Positions 34,376-43,357 are shown, counted from the first letter of the stretch. The stretch: 64,000 nucleotides of DNA from Spongiibacter thalassae (GCF_012272835.1 NZ_JAAWWK010000008.1:1-64000), one strand, 5' to 3'. Notes: generated from the letters alone by a model not told the origin. Translations and numbers: made by a program.

Positions 34376-34861
34376 TCAGGAAGATTCGCCCAGGCCACCC
34401 ATCATTGATTGTTGATAGTTTTGCAGTCCAACCTTGTCGAGCAGGCTAAGTTGGGTTTCCAGCCAGTCGATATGCTCTTCCTCTGATTCAAGGATTTCTT
34501 CCAGCAGCTCGCGGCTGATGTAGTCGCGCACCGATTCGCAGTACTCAATGCCGTCTTTCAGGTCGGGCACGGCCTTCAGTTCCAGGCTGAGGTCGCATTC
34601 CAGCATTTCCTTGGTGTTCTCGCCAATCATCAGCTTGCCGAGATCCTGCAGGTTGGGAATGCCTTCAAGAAACAGGATGCGTTTAATCAGCTTGTCAGCG
34701 TGTTTCATTTCGTCGATGGACTCGTGGTACTCGTATTCGGCGAGTTCCTTCAGGCCCCAGTCTTCAAACATTCTTGAATGCAGAAAATACTGGTTGATGG
34801 CGACCAGCTCATTCCCGAGTGCCTTGTTGAGGTGGGCAATAACCTGACTGTCACCTTTCAT
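34376..34861 (-). CDS. bfr: Bacterioferritin
   Basis: The 161-residue four-helix iron-storage protein has every ferroxidase ligand at its standard place: Glu18, Glu51, His54, Glu94, Glu127 and His130. It also has Met52 for haem binding between subunits. It oxidises Fe(II) and stores it in a 24-subunit shell, lowering Fenton damage. The partner ferredoxin Bfd, which releases the iron, is encoded 247 bases upstream on the same strand. A GGAGAC ribosome site precedes the ATG. Confidence 0.96.
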   Translation of the reverse strand: MKGDSQVIAHLNKALGNELVAINQYFLHSRMFEDWGLKELAEYEYHESIDEMKHADKLIKRILFLEGIPNLQDLGKLMIGENTKEMLECDLSLELKAVPDLKDGIEYCESVRDYISRELLEEILESEEEHIDWLETQLSLLDKVGLQNYQQSMMGGLGESS

Positions 34862-35108
34862 GATTGTCTCCTTGGAGTGGCCGGGTAGCGGCGAATGGAT
34901 AGTAGAGCACTAGTGTGGCCCGTCGACGCCGACAAAGTCAAGCTAAGTTATTGATTTTTATGGTATATTGAAATGTTAAAGCCAATCGTTCGCAATTGCC
35001 ATTTGCTACTGTTAGCAGTTCCGTAAGGGGGCTGGAGGCGTGTCGGTATCAAAGGGCTGCTGGCAAAAGAGGGGGGGGAGGCGTTGAATAAGGGCGGGAC
35101 GGGCGGCC

Positions 35109-35306
35109 TCAGGCCGCCGCGTAACACAGGGATTCGTCGAAGTTTTTCAGGTATTCGTCGTAGATGCTGCGGGCCAGGGTGCCACACTTGCCACATTGGC
35201 TGGCCAGGTCGAGGTCGCGGCGAACCTGGCGAAAGCTGCCAGCGCCGTTATCTACGGCGTCGCGGATATGCTTGTCGGTAATGCCCTTGCAAAGACAAAC
35301 GTACAT
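35109..35306 (-). CDS. bfd: Bacterioferritin-associated ferredoxin
   Basis: The 65-residue protein has the four cysteines of the BFD-like [2Fe-2S] fold: VCLCKG near the start and QCGKCG in the second half, with the helix ITDKHIRDAVDNG between. Bfd binds bacterioferritin and donates electrons to release stored iron under iron starvation. A Fur-like site 70 bases before the start fits that role. Bfr lies downstream on the same strand but far enough away to have its own promoter. Confidence 0.95.
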   Translation of the reverse strand: MYVCLCKGITDKHIRDAVDNGAGSFRQVRRDLDLASQCGKCGTLARSIYDEYLKNFDESLCYAAA

Positions 35307-35375
35307 ACAAAGTACCTGTGGCGATAGGTCGTGATGGGGCGTGGCCCGTGCTTGTGAGTCTAAAGTTAATAGAAA

Positions 35376-35390
35376 TGAGAATGCTTGTCA
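35376..35390. promoter_or_regulatory. Fur box upstream of bfd
   Basis: TGAGAATGCTTGTCA is an inverted repeat with one mismatch (TGAGAA/TTGTCA) flanked by AAA and ATT, like the 7-1-7 Fur consensus. It is placed to repress bfd when iron is plentiful and lies between bfd and the divergent ahpC. Confidence 0.7.
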
Positions 35391-35423
35391 ATTAGCAGTG
35401 GTTCCCATTACGCAAAATTAACG

Positions 35424-35460
35424 ATAGCGAATGGCTATTGGGGCGATTGGAATTTTCAAT
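35424..35460 (+). promoter_or_regulatory. OxyR binding site of ahpC
   Basis: Four blocks ATAG, CTAT, ATTG and CAAT are each separated by exactly seven bases (35424-35427, 35435-35438, 35446-35449, 35457-35460). This equals the OxyR consensus ATAG-N7-CTAT-N7-ATAG-N7-CTAT with two mismatches. It ends just before a likely promoter (TATGAT at 35483-35488) and about 100 bases before the ahpC start. Confidence 0.85.
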
Positions 35461-35561
35461 GGGATTGGCCGTGGGCGCCGTGTATGATTGCGGATCGACT
35501 CCTTATACAACAGTGCGTTCTGCACTATTCTTCTACGTTAAAAAAACCGGAGGTTAATAAC

Positions 35562-36164
35562 ATGGGTGTTCTTGTTGGCAAGCCAGCTCCAGACTTCACT
35601 TGCGCAGCGGTACTGGGCAACGGCGAGATCGTTGACGAGTTTACGCTGAGTGAAGCAATCAAAGGCAAATACGGCCTGCTGTTTTTCTACCCGCTGGACT
35701 TCACTTTCGTATGCCCTTCAGAGCTGATCGCTCTGGACCACCGCATGGATAAATTCCGTGAGCTGGGCGTGGAAGTGATCAGTGTGTCAATCGACTCACA
35801 ATTCACTCACAACGCGTGGCGTAACACTGCCATTAAAGACGGCGGTATTGGCCCTGTGACTTACACCATGGCTGCTGACGTTCGTCACGACATCTGCCGT
35901 GCCTACGACGTTGAAGCTGAAGGCGGTGTGGCCTTCCGTGGTGCCTTCCTGATCGACAAGGAAGGGCTGGTGCGCTCACAGCTGATCAACGACCTGCCGC
36001 TGGGCCGAAACGTTGACGAGCTGGTGCGTTTGGTTGAAGCGCTGCAATTCCACGAAGAGCACGGCGAAGTGTGCCCTGCTGGTTGGAACAAAGGTGACAA
36101 AGGTATGGATGCGTCACCGACTGGTGTTGCTGCCTACCTGTCTGAGAACTCAGACAAGCTGTAA
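35562..36164 (+). CDS. ahpC: AhpC/Prx1-type 2-Cys peroxiredoxin
   Basis: The 200-residue enzyme reduces hydrogen and organic peroxides. The peroxidatic Cys51 lies in DFTFVCPSEL and the resolving Cys171 in VCPAGW near the C-terminus, so it is a typical 2-Cys enzyme. The length and YLSENSDKL tail fit the Prx1 group, which usually takes electrons from thioredoxin; no ahpF is adjacent. The ATG at 35562 follows a strong CCGGAGG site. A four-block OxyR site precedes it, indicating peroxide induction, and a terminator follows. Confidence 0.94.
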   Translation: MGVLVGKPAPDFTCAAVLGNGEIVDEFTLSEAIKGKYGLLFFYPLDFTFVCPSELIALDHRMDKFRELGVEVISVSIDSQFTHNAWRNTAIKDGGIGPVTYTMAADVRHDICRAYDVEAEGGVAFRGAFLIDKEGLVRSQLINDLPLGRNVDELVRLVEALQFHEEHGEVCPAGWNKGDKGMDASPTGVAAYLSENSDKL

Positions 36165-36183
36165 GTCAACGCGCAAGTGTTGG

Positions 36184-36221
36184 AAAAACCCGCGGTGCCG
36201 AAAGGTGCCGCGGGTTTTTTT
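36184..36221 (+). terminator. Rho-independent terminator of ahpC
   Basis: CCCGCGG (36189-36195) pairs with CCGCGGG (36208-36214); an A-run precedes and seven T follow. Confidence 0.9.
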
Positions 36222-36225
36222 GTTT

Positions 36226-36255
36226 GCGAGACGTGAGACGCGAGATGCGAGACGG
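36226..36255. repeat. GAGACGC-type repeat block behind ahpC
   Basis: A run of GCGAGACGTGAGACGCGAG followed by ATGCGAGACGG is nearly identical to part of 20398-20427 behind argF. It starts five bases after the ahpC terminator. Confidence 0.8.
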
Positions 36256-36346
36256 GGGGCGCGAGAGCAGACCGGCGGTGCAATGCGCCGGGGATGAGTT
36301 GTTGGGCCTTTGCGCTTTCCGTTTCCCGTCCAGCATTTCCACCGCA

Positions 36347-36376
36347 CAAAAAAAGCCCCACCAATGGTGGAGCTTT
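36347..36376 (-). terminator. Terminator of sodB beyond the heptamer array
   Basis: Read leftward, GCTCCACC pairs with GGTGGGGC (one mismatch) and is followed by seven T (the A-run 36347-36353). The heptamer array therefore lies inside the presumed 3' untranslated region of the sodB message. Confidence 0.8.
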
Positions 36377-36400
36377 CCTCGAATCACCAGAACACTATTC

Positions 36401-36526
36401 AGCGTCTAGCGTCTAGCGTCTAGCGTCTAGCGTCTAGCGTCTAGCGTCTAGCGTCTAGCGTCTAGCGTCTAGCGTCTAGCGTCTAGCGTCTAGCGTCTAG
36501 CGTCTAGCGTCTAGCGTCTAGCGTCT
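36401..36526. repeat. 18 perfect tandem copies of AGCGTCT
   Basis: The 126-base array has no interruption or mismatch. Its last base is also the first base of the sodB stop codon complement (TTA, 36526-36528). On the sodB sense strand the unit reads AGACGCT. Confidence 0.98.
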
Positions 36527-37113
36527 TACGCTGCGAAGTTTGCGGCAGCAAATTCCCAGTTAACCAGGTTCCAGAAGCCTTCTTCCAGATACTTGGGGCG
36601 AGCGTTGCGGTAGTCGATGTAGTAGGCGTGTTCCCATACATCGGCGGTCAGCAGGGGCGTTTGACCTTCGCGGGCAATCGGAGTGTCGGCGTCGTCGGTA
36701 TTGACGATCTCGAGGCTGCCGTCGCTGTTTTTAACCAGCCAGGTCCAGCCGGAACCGAAGTTGCCTACAGCTTTGGCGTTAAACGCTTTCTTGAACTCGT
36801 CCAGTGAGCCAAAGGCTTTGTCGATGGCTGCTGCCAGGTCACCGGTGGGTGCGCCGCCGCCATTGGGGCTCAGGCTGTTCCAGTAGAAGGTGTGGTTCCA
36901 CACCTGTGCTGCCTGGTTGAACAGGCCGCCGCTGGAGGTCTTGATGATTTCTTCCAGGGTTTTGCCTTCGTATTCAGTGCCGGGAACCAGCTCGTTCAGC
37001 TTGGTCACGTAAGCGTTGTGGTGCTTGCCGTGGTGGAATTCCAGTGTCTCGGCTGAAATGTGGGGTTCCAGGGCGTTTTTGTCGTAAGGCAGTGCGGGTA
37101 ATTCAAATGCCAT
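36526..37113 (-). CDS. sodB: Iron superoxide dismutase
   Basis: The 195-residue enzyme converts superoxide to peroxide and oxygen. Metal ligands are visible in [12 protein letters not shown] (His), QVWNHTFYW (His), and [13 protein letters not shown] (Asp and His). The Gln in [10 protein letters not shown] is typical of iron enzymes. The coding end abuts a long heptamer repeat, which will be transcribed into the 3' end of the message. Many gammaproteobacterial sodB genes are controlled by iron through Fur or small RNAs; no clear Fur site was seen here. Confidence 0.95.
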   Translation of the reverse strand: MAFELPALPYDKNALEPHISAETLEFHHGKHHNAYVTKLNELVPGTEYEGKTLEEIIKTSSGGLFNQAAQVWNHTFYWNSLSPNGGGAPTGDLAAAIDKAFGSLDEFKKAFNAKAVGNFGSGWTWLVKNSDGSLEIVNTDDADTPIAREGQTPLLTADVWEHAYYIDYRNARPKYLEEGFWNLVNWEFAAANFAA

Positions 37114-37267
37114 GATTTGTCTCTCCTGACGTTTACGGGTTATGAATGTGACGTTTGTATAATCATTTTGTGTAGCACGGTAGTTGTAGACCAGGCTGCT
37201 CTGGCAAGTTCACTGTTGGCCTGCATTGGAGTGCAATGCAAATACGGGGCCTGCATGAGCCGCTGGC

Positions 37268-37900
37268 TCAGGGCCAGCGCCATCCCCCCAGCTGCTGCCA
37301 GCGATTGACGATCTGGCAAAACAGTTCAGCGGTTTTCTCCGCGTCGTAGGCGGCGCTGTGGGCCTCGCTGTTGTCAAAGTCGATATCCGCCAGTTGGCAG
37401 GCCTTGGCCAGCACCGTATGACCGTAGGCCAAGCCCGCCAGGCTTGCGGTGTCCATCACTGAAAACGGATGAAAGGGATTGCGCTTGATGCCGCTGCGCT
37501 CGATGGCAGCCAGAACAAACCCGAGGTCAAAATGCGCATTGTGACCCACCAGAACCGCGCGGGTGCAGTCGTGGGCTTTGACCTGCTGGCGAATCTTTTT
37601 AATCAGTTCGCCCATCACCGTGACTTCTTTCTGTGCCTGTCTATCCGGGTTATGGGGGTCAATACCAGTAAATTCAAGGGCGGCGGGTTCAAGATTTGCG
37701 CCCTCAAAGGGAACAATGTGGTAGCTCAGGGTTTCATCGGGCTCGAGATTGCCCGCGTCGTCCATTCTCAGCAGGGTAGCGGCAATTTCCAGAATGCCGT
37801 CGGTCTGGCTGTTAAATCCGCCGGTTTCAACGTCGATTACCACCGGCAGGAAGCCGCGAAAACGCCGCGCGATCAGACTTTTCCCCTCTGACATCTCCAT
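37268..37900 (-). CDS. rnt: Ribonuclease T
   Basis: The 210-residue DEDD exonuclease trims the 3' ends of tRNA and other stable RNA. VIDVETGGF gives the first Asp and Glu, GHNAHFDLGF the next Asp and EAHSAAYDAEKT the His and last Asp. Its ATG overlaps the pyrC stop in TAATG, so the two are translationally coupled; the pyrC-rnt pairing is common in Pseudomonas relatives. A second ATG two codons later is also possible. Confidence 0.95.
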   Translation of the reverse strand: MEMSEGKSLIARRFRGFLPVVIDVETGGFNSQTDGILEIAATLLRMDDAGNLEPDETLSYHIVPFEGANLEPAALEFTGIDPHNPDRQAQKEVTVMGELIKKIRQQVKAHDCTRAVLVGHNAHFDLGFVLAAIERSGIKRNPFHPFSVMDTASLAGLAYGHTVLAKACQLADIDFDNSEAHSAAYDAEKTAELFCQIVNRWQQLGGWRWP

Positions 37901-38934
37901 TACACCACCTGCCAGTGCAGGGTTTCGCCGGCGCGTAGTGGGCGTACGACATCGTCCCCGAGGGGGAGGGTGTCGGGGGCGATCCAGTCACATTTTTGCA
38001 GGGTGATGGTGTCGGTGTTGCGGGGCAGGCCGTAGAAGTCGGGGCCGTGGAAACTGGCAAAGGCTTCCAGTTTGTCCAGAGCGCCGGCTGCTTCAAAGGC
38101 TTCGGCATACAGCTCGATAGCGGCATGGGCGGTATAGCAGCCCGCGCAGCCGCAATCGGTTTCCTTGCGCTGGCGGGCGTGTGGGGCGGAGTCGGTGCCG
38201 AGGAAAAACTTGCTGCTGCCCGAGGTGGCGGCATCGATCAGCGCCTGCTGGTGGGTGTTGCGTTTCAGAATCGGCAGACAGTAGTAGTGGGGGCGAATAC
38301 CGCCGGCCAGCATATGGTTGCGGTTATACAGCAGGTGATGGGCGGTGATGGTCGCCGCGATATTGCCGGGTGCACTGGCGACAAATTGCGCGGCATCGGC
38401 GGTGGTAATGTGTTCGAGCACGATTTTAAGGCTGGGGAAGCGCTCGCAAAGGCCGCGCAGGTGTCGGTCGATGAACACGGCTTCGCGGTCGAATATATCG
38501 ATGTCGGCGTCGGTGACCTCGCCGTGAACCAGCAGGGGCATTCCCAGCTTTTCCATTTCCGCGAGTGCCGGACCGAGGGCGTCGACCCGGGTAACCCCGG
38601 CATCGGAGTTGGTGGTCGCCCCCGCGGGATACAGCTTGACGGCCTTGACGATACCCGAGGCCGCCGCTTCGCGGATGTCCTCCGGGCGGGTGTTGTCGGT
38701 GAGATACAACACCATCAGCGGTTCCAGCTGGTTGCCGGCTGACGGACGCGCTGCGCAGATACGCTCATAATAGGCGCGGGCTTCATCCAGATTGCGCACC
38801 GGCGGTGTCAGGTTGGGCATGACTATCGCACGGGCAAAATAGCGGCTGGCGTCGGCTACAGTGTGGGTCAGGGCCTGGCCATCGCGTAGGTGGATGTGCC
38901 AGTCGTCGGGGCGGGTAATAAGCAGGGTTTGCAT
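37900..38934 (-). CDS. pyrC: Dihydroorotase
   Basis: The 344-residue enzyme of pyrimidine synthesis cyclises carbamoyl aspartate. The binuclear zinc site is visible: DWHIHLRDG, the carboxylated Lys in [31 protein letters not shown] and GTDSAPH. It belongs to the short class II type of enterobacteria. It is followed without a gap by rnt. Confidence 0.96.
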   Translation of the reverse strand: MQTLLITRPDDWHIHLRDGQALTHTVADASRYFARAIVMPNLTPPVRNLDEARAYYERICAARPSAGNQLEPLMVLYLTDNTRPEDIREAAASGIVKAVKLYPAGATTNSDAGVTRVDALGPALAEMEKLGMPLLVHGEVTDADIDIFDREAVFIDRHLRGLCERFPSLKIVLEHITTADAAQFVASAPGNIAATITAHHLLYNRNHMLAGGIRPHYYCLPILKRNTHQQALIDAATSGSSKFFLGTDSAPHARQRKETDCGCAGCYTAHAAIELYAEAFEAAGALDKLEAFASFHGPDFYGLPRNTDTITLQKCDWIAPDTLPLGDDVVRPLRAGETLHWQVV

Positions 38935-39122
38935 GGTTTTGCCTGTCAGGTTTAGACGCGAAATGCTACAGGAATAGGCGGTCCGGTTAAAGCCGCTGCG
39001 GCGAATTCAATGGCTGATGGCGCGCGGGCGGCGGCGAGGCTTTGCCAGTGGGGGCAACACTGTGGCAAGCTTCGCCGGCAATCGGGCGCAGGGGTGGCAA
39101 CAGGCGACAGTTGGGGGGCAGG

Positions 39123-39674
39123 ATGCAGGGAATTATCTTGATCGGCATGCCCGCCAGTGGCAAGTCGACCATTGGCAGAGTGTTGGCGGGCCAGTTAAAC
39201 CGGCCATTTGTGGACGGCGACGACGTGATTGTTGAAAGTGAGGGTATGGGTTTGCAGACCCTGCTTGACCAGCACGGCTATCTGGCGCTGCGGGAAGCGG
39301 AAGAGCGGGCGTTGATGGCAAAGGAGTTCCACGGTGTGGTGCTGGCGACCGGGGGAAGTGTGGTCTATAGCGACCGACTGGTTCGGCATTTGCGCCGCTT
39401 TGGTCCGTTGGTTTATCTTGCCCTCTCTTTGCATGAGGTGCGCGGCCGCCTCAATAATTTTGCGACTCGCGGCATCGCCTGCGCGCCGGGCGCCTCGCTG
39501 GAAGAAATTTACGCCGAGCGCGAAGCGCTCTATGTCCGTCATGCCGACCTGGTGGTAGCCGCCGGAGGCCAAAGCGAGGCAGAGCTTGCCGAGTCAATTA
39601 AACAGGCCCTGCGTGATGGTGGCTACCATGACGCCCTGTTGCCCGGTAACCCGCTAACGGGAAGCCCGCATTAG
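39123..39674 (+). CDS. Shikimate kinase-like P-loop kinase
   Basis: The 183-residue protein has the P-loop GMPASGKST, the DGDDVIVE segment (Asp binding shikimate in true kinases), FREAEE-like ALREAEERAL and LATGGSVV, all as in AroK/AroL. The product would phosphorylate shikimate in the chorismate pathway. Since aroK usually sits beside aroB and this one does not, it may be a paralogue with another substrate. The ATG at 39123 is preferred because it gives the standard family start and follows a GGGGGGCAGG site. Confidence 0.8.
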   Translation: MQGIILIGMPASGKSTIGRVLAGQLNRPFVDGDDVIVESEGMGLQTLLDQHGYLALREAEERALMAKEFHGVVLATGGSVVYSDRLVRHLRRFGPLVYLALSLHEVRGRLNNFATRGIACAPGASLEEIYAEREALYVRHADLVVAAGGQSEAELAESIKQALRDGGYHDALLPGNPLTGSPH

Positions 39675-39702
39675 AACAGTACAACGTAAGGAATGGTCGT
39701 TT

Positions 39703-40212
39703 ATGGCAGTCAGCACGGTTACGTGTATCGAAATTTCCAAGGAAGACCTGAAGTTTTCTGCGGCGCACTTCACTATTTTTTCAGCCACTGAGCGGGAGCG
39801 TCTGCACGGCCATAATTTTCGTGTCAGCCTCGACCTGACCGCCGAGGTGGGTGAAAACGGCATGTGCTTTAGTTACGTGGAAATAAAACGCCGCTTGCGC
39901 GCTCTGTGCGCGGCGCTGGATGAGTACACCCTGCTGCCGGGGGAATCGCCTTTTATGCGTATTCAGCAAGAGGGGGAGTTTTATCGGGCTCAGTTCAATG
40001 GCGAGCAGCTGCCTTTTGCCGTTAGCGACACCCAGGTGTTGCCGATACGCAATACCACCGTTGAGGAATTCGCGCGTTATTTGCTGGAACAATTGCTGGC
40101 CGACGCCGCCTTTGTGCAGGGCAATGATATTTATGAATTGGTTATGAAAGTGTCGTCGGGCCCTGGACAGTCTGGCTCTGCGAGCTGGCGGCGAACCGAC
40201 ACAGAGAGCTAA
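39703..40212 (+). CDS. 6-pyruvoyl-tetrahydropterin synthase-like protein, PTPS-III motif
   Basis: The 169-residue protein belongs to the PTPS/QueD family: zinc ligands lie in FSAAHF and LHGHNF. The catalytic Cys of QueD/PTPS-I (CxxxHGH) is absent; the sequence is RERLHGH, which matches the ExxHGH motif of PTPS-III. PTPS-III enzymes cut dihydroneopterin or its triphosphate and can replace FolB in folate synthesis. A region at about 80-110 is longer than in QueD. It lies 12 bases before an SDR gene, a possible pterin reductase, so the two may form one pterin branch. Confidence 0.8.
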   Translation: MAVSTVTCIEISKEDLKFSAAHFTIFSATERERLHGHNFRVSLDLTAEVGENGMCFSYVEIKRRLRALCAALDEYTLLPGESPFMRIQQEGEFYRAQFNGEQLPFAVSDTQVLPIRNTTVEEFARYLLEQLLADAAFVQGNDIYELVMKVSSGPGQSGSASWRRTDTES

Positions 40213-40224
40213 CTGGGGAGAACT

Positions 40225-40929
40225 ATGGCAAAGCTGGTCATTATTACCGGGGGGAGTCAGGGAATTGGCCGCGCGACGGCGCAGCGGTTTTTGGCCGACG
40301 ATTACCGGGTATTCAATCTGTCCCGGCGGGATATCGCGTTGAGCGGAGCAGTACAGATTTCTGTGGATATGGTTAATGTGGACTGGTTGTCGGCCTGTGC
40401 TGAACAATTGGTGGCGGCGGCAAAGGAAGCCGACGAGGTTGTGCTGATCCATAACGCTGCCCGCCAGGAAGCGGATGCTATCGACAGCCTGGACGGCGCC
40501 GCCTTTCGCGACGTGTTGCAGGTCAATCTGGTCGCGCCACAGCAATTGAACAACCTGATGATTCCCCATATGAAACCGGGGTCATCGATATTATATGTGG
40601 GTTCGACGTTGGCAGAAAAAGCGGTGAAGGGGTGTGCGTCATATATTGCCAGCAAGCACGGTTTGGTGGGGTTGATGCGCTCGACGGTGCAGGATCTTGC
40701 CGGGCGGGGTATTCATAGTAGCTGTGTATGCCCGGGCTTTACGGATACCGGAATGCTTCGCGGCCACATCGGCGACAACCCGGAGATAATTGCGGCAATC
40801 ACCGAAAATGTATCGGCGGGTCGTCTTATCGACCCTCAGGAAATCGCTGATACTCTGCACTTTTGCGCCAGGTCGCCGGTGCTTAGTGGTGCAGTGATTC
40901 ACGCGAATTTGGGCCAGATTGAGCGCTGA
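40225..40929 (+). CDS. Short-chain dehydrogenase/reductase
   Basis: The 234-residue Rossmann protein has the dinucleotide motif TGGSQGIGRA, NAA at the end of strand 4 and the catalytic SxYxxxK (STLAEKAVKGCASYIASK). NADP is likely from SRRD after strand 2. It is placed 12 bases behind the PTPS-like gene, suggesting a sepiapterin- or dihydropterin-type reductase, but that is inference from context. A hairpin (40960-40984) follows the stop. Confidence 0.85.
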   Translation: MAKLVIITGGSQGIGRATAQRFLADDYRVFNLSRRDIALSGAVQISVDMVNVDWLSACAEQLVAAAKEADEVVLIHNAARQEADAIDSLDGAAFRDVLQVNLVAPQQLNNLMIPHMKPGSSILYVGSTLAEKAVKGCASYIASKHGLVGLMRSTVQDLAGRGIHSSCVCPGFTDTGMLRGHIGDNPEIIAAITENVSAGRLIDPQEIADTLHFCARSPVLSGAVIHANLGQIER

Positions 40930-41388
40930 GCCCTCAGGCTGTATAGGTTTTTCGGCCCTGGTGCGCGCCATTCAGTCGCGCACCAAATAAACGCGTTTTT
41001 CTTTTCAAATCTTTGCACTTCTTTGACTCCCCTTTGAATTCTGTCTGCTATTCTTTGGCTGTAGCGAGCGCATGCGCCAAGGGTTCGAAAAGCTGTGGTC
41101 TGTGTCAATGCAGGTAGGTAGATTCGACGATGGCGCTGGATTCATACAGCGCTCACTATCGTGTAAAGGTGGATTGGAAACAGGCTGGCGCGCCTTTTGC
41201 TAAGACACGTTTGAGAGCTTGCTTTTGTACTCCTGCAACGAAGTGGCCGGTTGCGCATCTAAAGGTGTGAGGCTGACGTACCGATGATATCGGAGTAGAG
41301 TGGTAAAGCAGACACATGACACTGTGCACGCAACCAGCGTAGTCAGACAGCGACGTGGCGTCACAGCATAAAAGAAGGAGTTGCACCA
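40930..41388. other. Gene-free interval before prkA
   Basis: No gene is supported in these 459 bases. A perfect 8-bp hairpin GGTGCGCG/CGCGCACC lies at 40960-40984. Short open frames near 41100-41270 have no ribosome site. The length suggests a complex promoter region for the stress-type prkA operon. Confidence 0.6.
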
Positions 41389-43311
41389 ATGGGCCTATTA
41401 GACAATGTCCGTGAGCAATACCTGAAAGCAAGGGATGAAGAAATGTCCCTGCTCGAGTATCTCGAGCTATGCCGGACTGATCCGATGGCATACGCTACCC
41501 CCGCCGAACGCATGCTCGCGGCGATCGGCAAGCCCGAAATGATCGACACCCGCAGCGATCCACGGCTGTCCCGTATCTTCTCCAACAGACTGATTCCACG
41601 CTATCCCGCCTTTGAAGAATTTTACGGGATGGAAGATGTCATCTCGCAAATTGTCGCCTTTTTCAAACACGCCGCTCAGGGCCTGGAAGAGCGCAAACAG
41701 GTGTTGTACCTGCTCGGTCCCGTCGGCGGCGGGAAGTCATCGATCGCCGAGCGGCTGAAAAAATTGATGGAAGCCTACCCGATATACGCCATCAAGGGCT
41801 CGCCGATTAATGAGTCACCGCTGGGCCTGTTCGACCCCCAGCGAGATGGCCGGCAGATTGAAGAGGAGTACGGCATTCCGGCGCGCTACCTGACGGGCCT
41901 GATGTCGCCCTGGGCGATCAAGCGTCTGGAAGAATACGAAGGGGATCTCGACAAATTCCGGGTAGTGCGGGTGCAGCCCTCAGTGCTCAAACAGATCGCC
42001 GTGACCAAAACCGAACCCGGTGATGAAAACAACCAGGATATTTCAACGCTTGTTGGCAAGGTGGATATCCGCAAGCTTGAATCCTACGCCCAGGATGACC
42101 CGGATGCCTATTCCTACTCCGGCGGCCTGTGTCTTGCCAACCAGGGCATGCTCGAGTTTGTCGAGATGTTCAAGGCGCCGATTAAAATGCTCCACCCGCT
42201 GCTTACCGCCACCCAGGAGGGCAACTACAAAGGCACGGAAGGGTTCTCGGCGATTCCCTTTCAGGGCACGATACTGGCTCACTCAAACGAATCCGAGTGG
42301 CAGAGTTTCCGCAACAACAAGCACAACGAGGCCTTCCTCGACCGGGTTTATATCGTCAAGGTGCCATACTGCTTGCAGGTGAGCGAAGAAGTTAAAATCT
42401 ACGAAAAACTGCTGCGCCACAGCTCGTTGGCGGCGGCGCCCTGTGCCCCTGGTACGCTGGAAATGCTGGCGCAGTTTTCAGTATTGTCGCGGCTTAAAGA
42501 GCCGGAAAACTCCAGCATCTACTCCAAAATGCGGGTGTACGACGGCGAGTCACTGAAGGATACCGACCCCGCCGCCAAGTCCTTTCAGGAGTATCGCGAC
42601 TATGCGGGCATCGACGAGGGCATGAACGGCATGTCTACACGCTTTGCCTTCAAAGTGTTGTCGGCGGTGTTCAATTACGACAACTCGGAAATTGCCGCTA
42701 ACCCGGTTCATCTGATGTACGTACTGGAGCAGCGCATACTGCGCGAGCAGCTCCCCGAAGATGAGCAGCGTCGCTACCTTGAATTTATCAAGGGCTGGCT
42801 GGCCGTGCGTTACGCCGAGTACGTGGGCAAAGAGATTCAAACCGCTTACCTGGAGTCCTACTCCGAGTATGGCCAGAATATTTTTGACCGCTACGTGACC
42901 TTTGCGGATTACTGGATACAGGACGAGGACTACCGCGACCCCGAAACCGGCGCGATATTTGATCGCAGCACACTGAACAGTGAGCTGGAAAAAATCGAAA
43001 AGCCGGCGGGTATTGCCAACCCCAAGGACTTCCGCAACGAGATTGTCAACTTTGTGCTTAGAGCGCGTGCACAGAATGAGGGACGCAACCCCAATTGGAC
43101 CAGTTACGAAAAACTGCGGGAAGTGATTGAGAAGAAAATGTTCTCAAGCACTGAAGAGCTGCTGCCGGTGATCTCCTTCAATGCCAAGGCGTCGGCGGAG
43201 GACAAGCAGAAGCACGAAAATTTTGTGACCCGTATGGTAGAGAAGGGTTATACGCCCAAGCAGGTGCGCTTGCTCTCTGAATGGTATTTGCGCGTGCGCA
43301 AAGCGGGCTGA
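41389..43311 (+). CDS. prkA: PrkA-type serine protein kinase/AAA protein
   Basis: The 640-residue protein begins with the PrkA AAA region (Walker A GPVGGGKSS at about 108; SPLGLFD after sensor strands) and ends with the PrkA C-terminal kinase-like domain. E. coli YeaG is induced by stationary phase and nitrogen starvation; Bacillus PrkA also shows protease activity. The gene heads an operon with yeaH and spoVR, and an AAGGAG site precedes the ATG. Confidence 0.95.
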   Translation: MGLLDNVREQYLKARDEEMSLLEYLELCRTDPMAYATPAERMLAAIGKPEMIDTRSDPRLSRIFSNRLIPRYPAFEEFYGMEDVISQIVAFFKHAAQGLEERKQVLYLLGPVGGGKSSIAERLKKLMEAYPIYAIKGSPINESPLGLFDPQRDGRQIEEEYGIPARYLTGLMSPWAIKRLEEYEGDLDKFRVVRVQPSVLKQIAVTKTEPGDENNQDISTLVGKVDIRKLESYAQDDPDAYSYSGGLCLANQGMLEFVEMFKAPIKMLHPLLTATQEGNYKGTEGFSAIPFQGTILAHSNESEWQSFRNNKHNEAFLDRVYIVKVPYCLQVSEEVKIYEKLLRHSSLAAAPCAPGTLEMLAQFSVLSRLKEPENSSIYSKMRVYDGESLKDTDPAAKSFQEYRDYAGIDEGMNGMSTRFAFKVLSAVFNYDNSEIAANPVHLMYVLEQRILREQLPEDEQRRYLEFIKGWLAVRYAEYVGKEIQTAYLESYSEYGQNIFDRYVTFADYWIQDEDYRDPETGAIFDRSTLNSELEKIEKPAGIANPKDFRNEIVNFVLRARAQNEGRNPNWTSYEKLREVIEKKMFSSTEELLPVISFNAKASAEDKQKHENFVTRMVEKGYTPKQVRLLSEWYLRVRKAG

Positions 43312-43357
43312 TACCCGGCACAGAAACAATGCCTCATAGATGAGGTAAGGGGCGAAT

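Noticed and set aside
36401-36526. CRISPR array
   Set aside because: The unit is a 7-base perfect tandem repeat without spacers and no cas gene is present.
41129-41269. 46-codon plus-strand frame before prkA
   Set aside because: No ribosome site and no recognisable features; likely chance.
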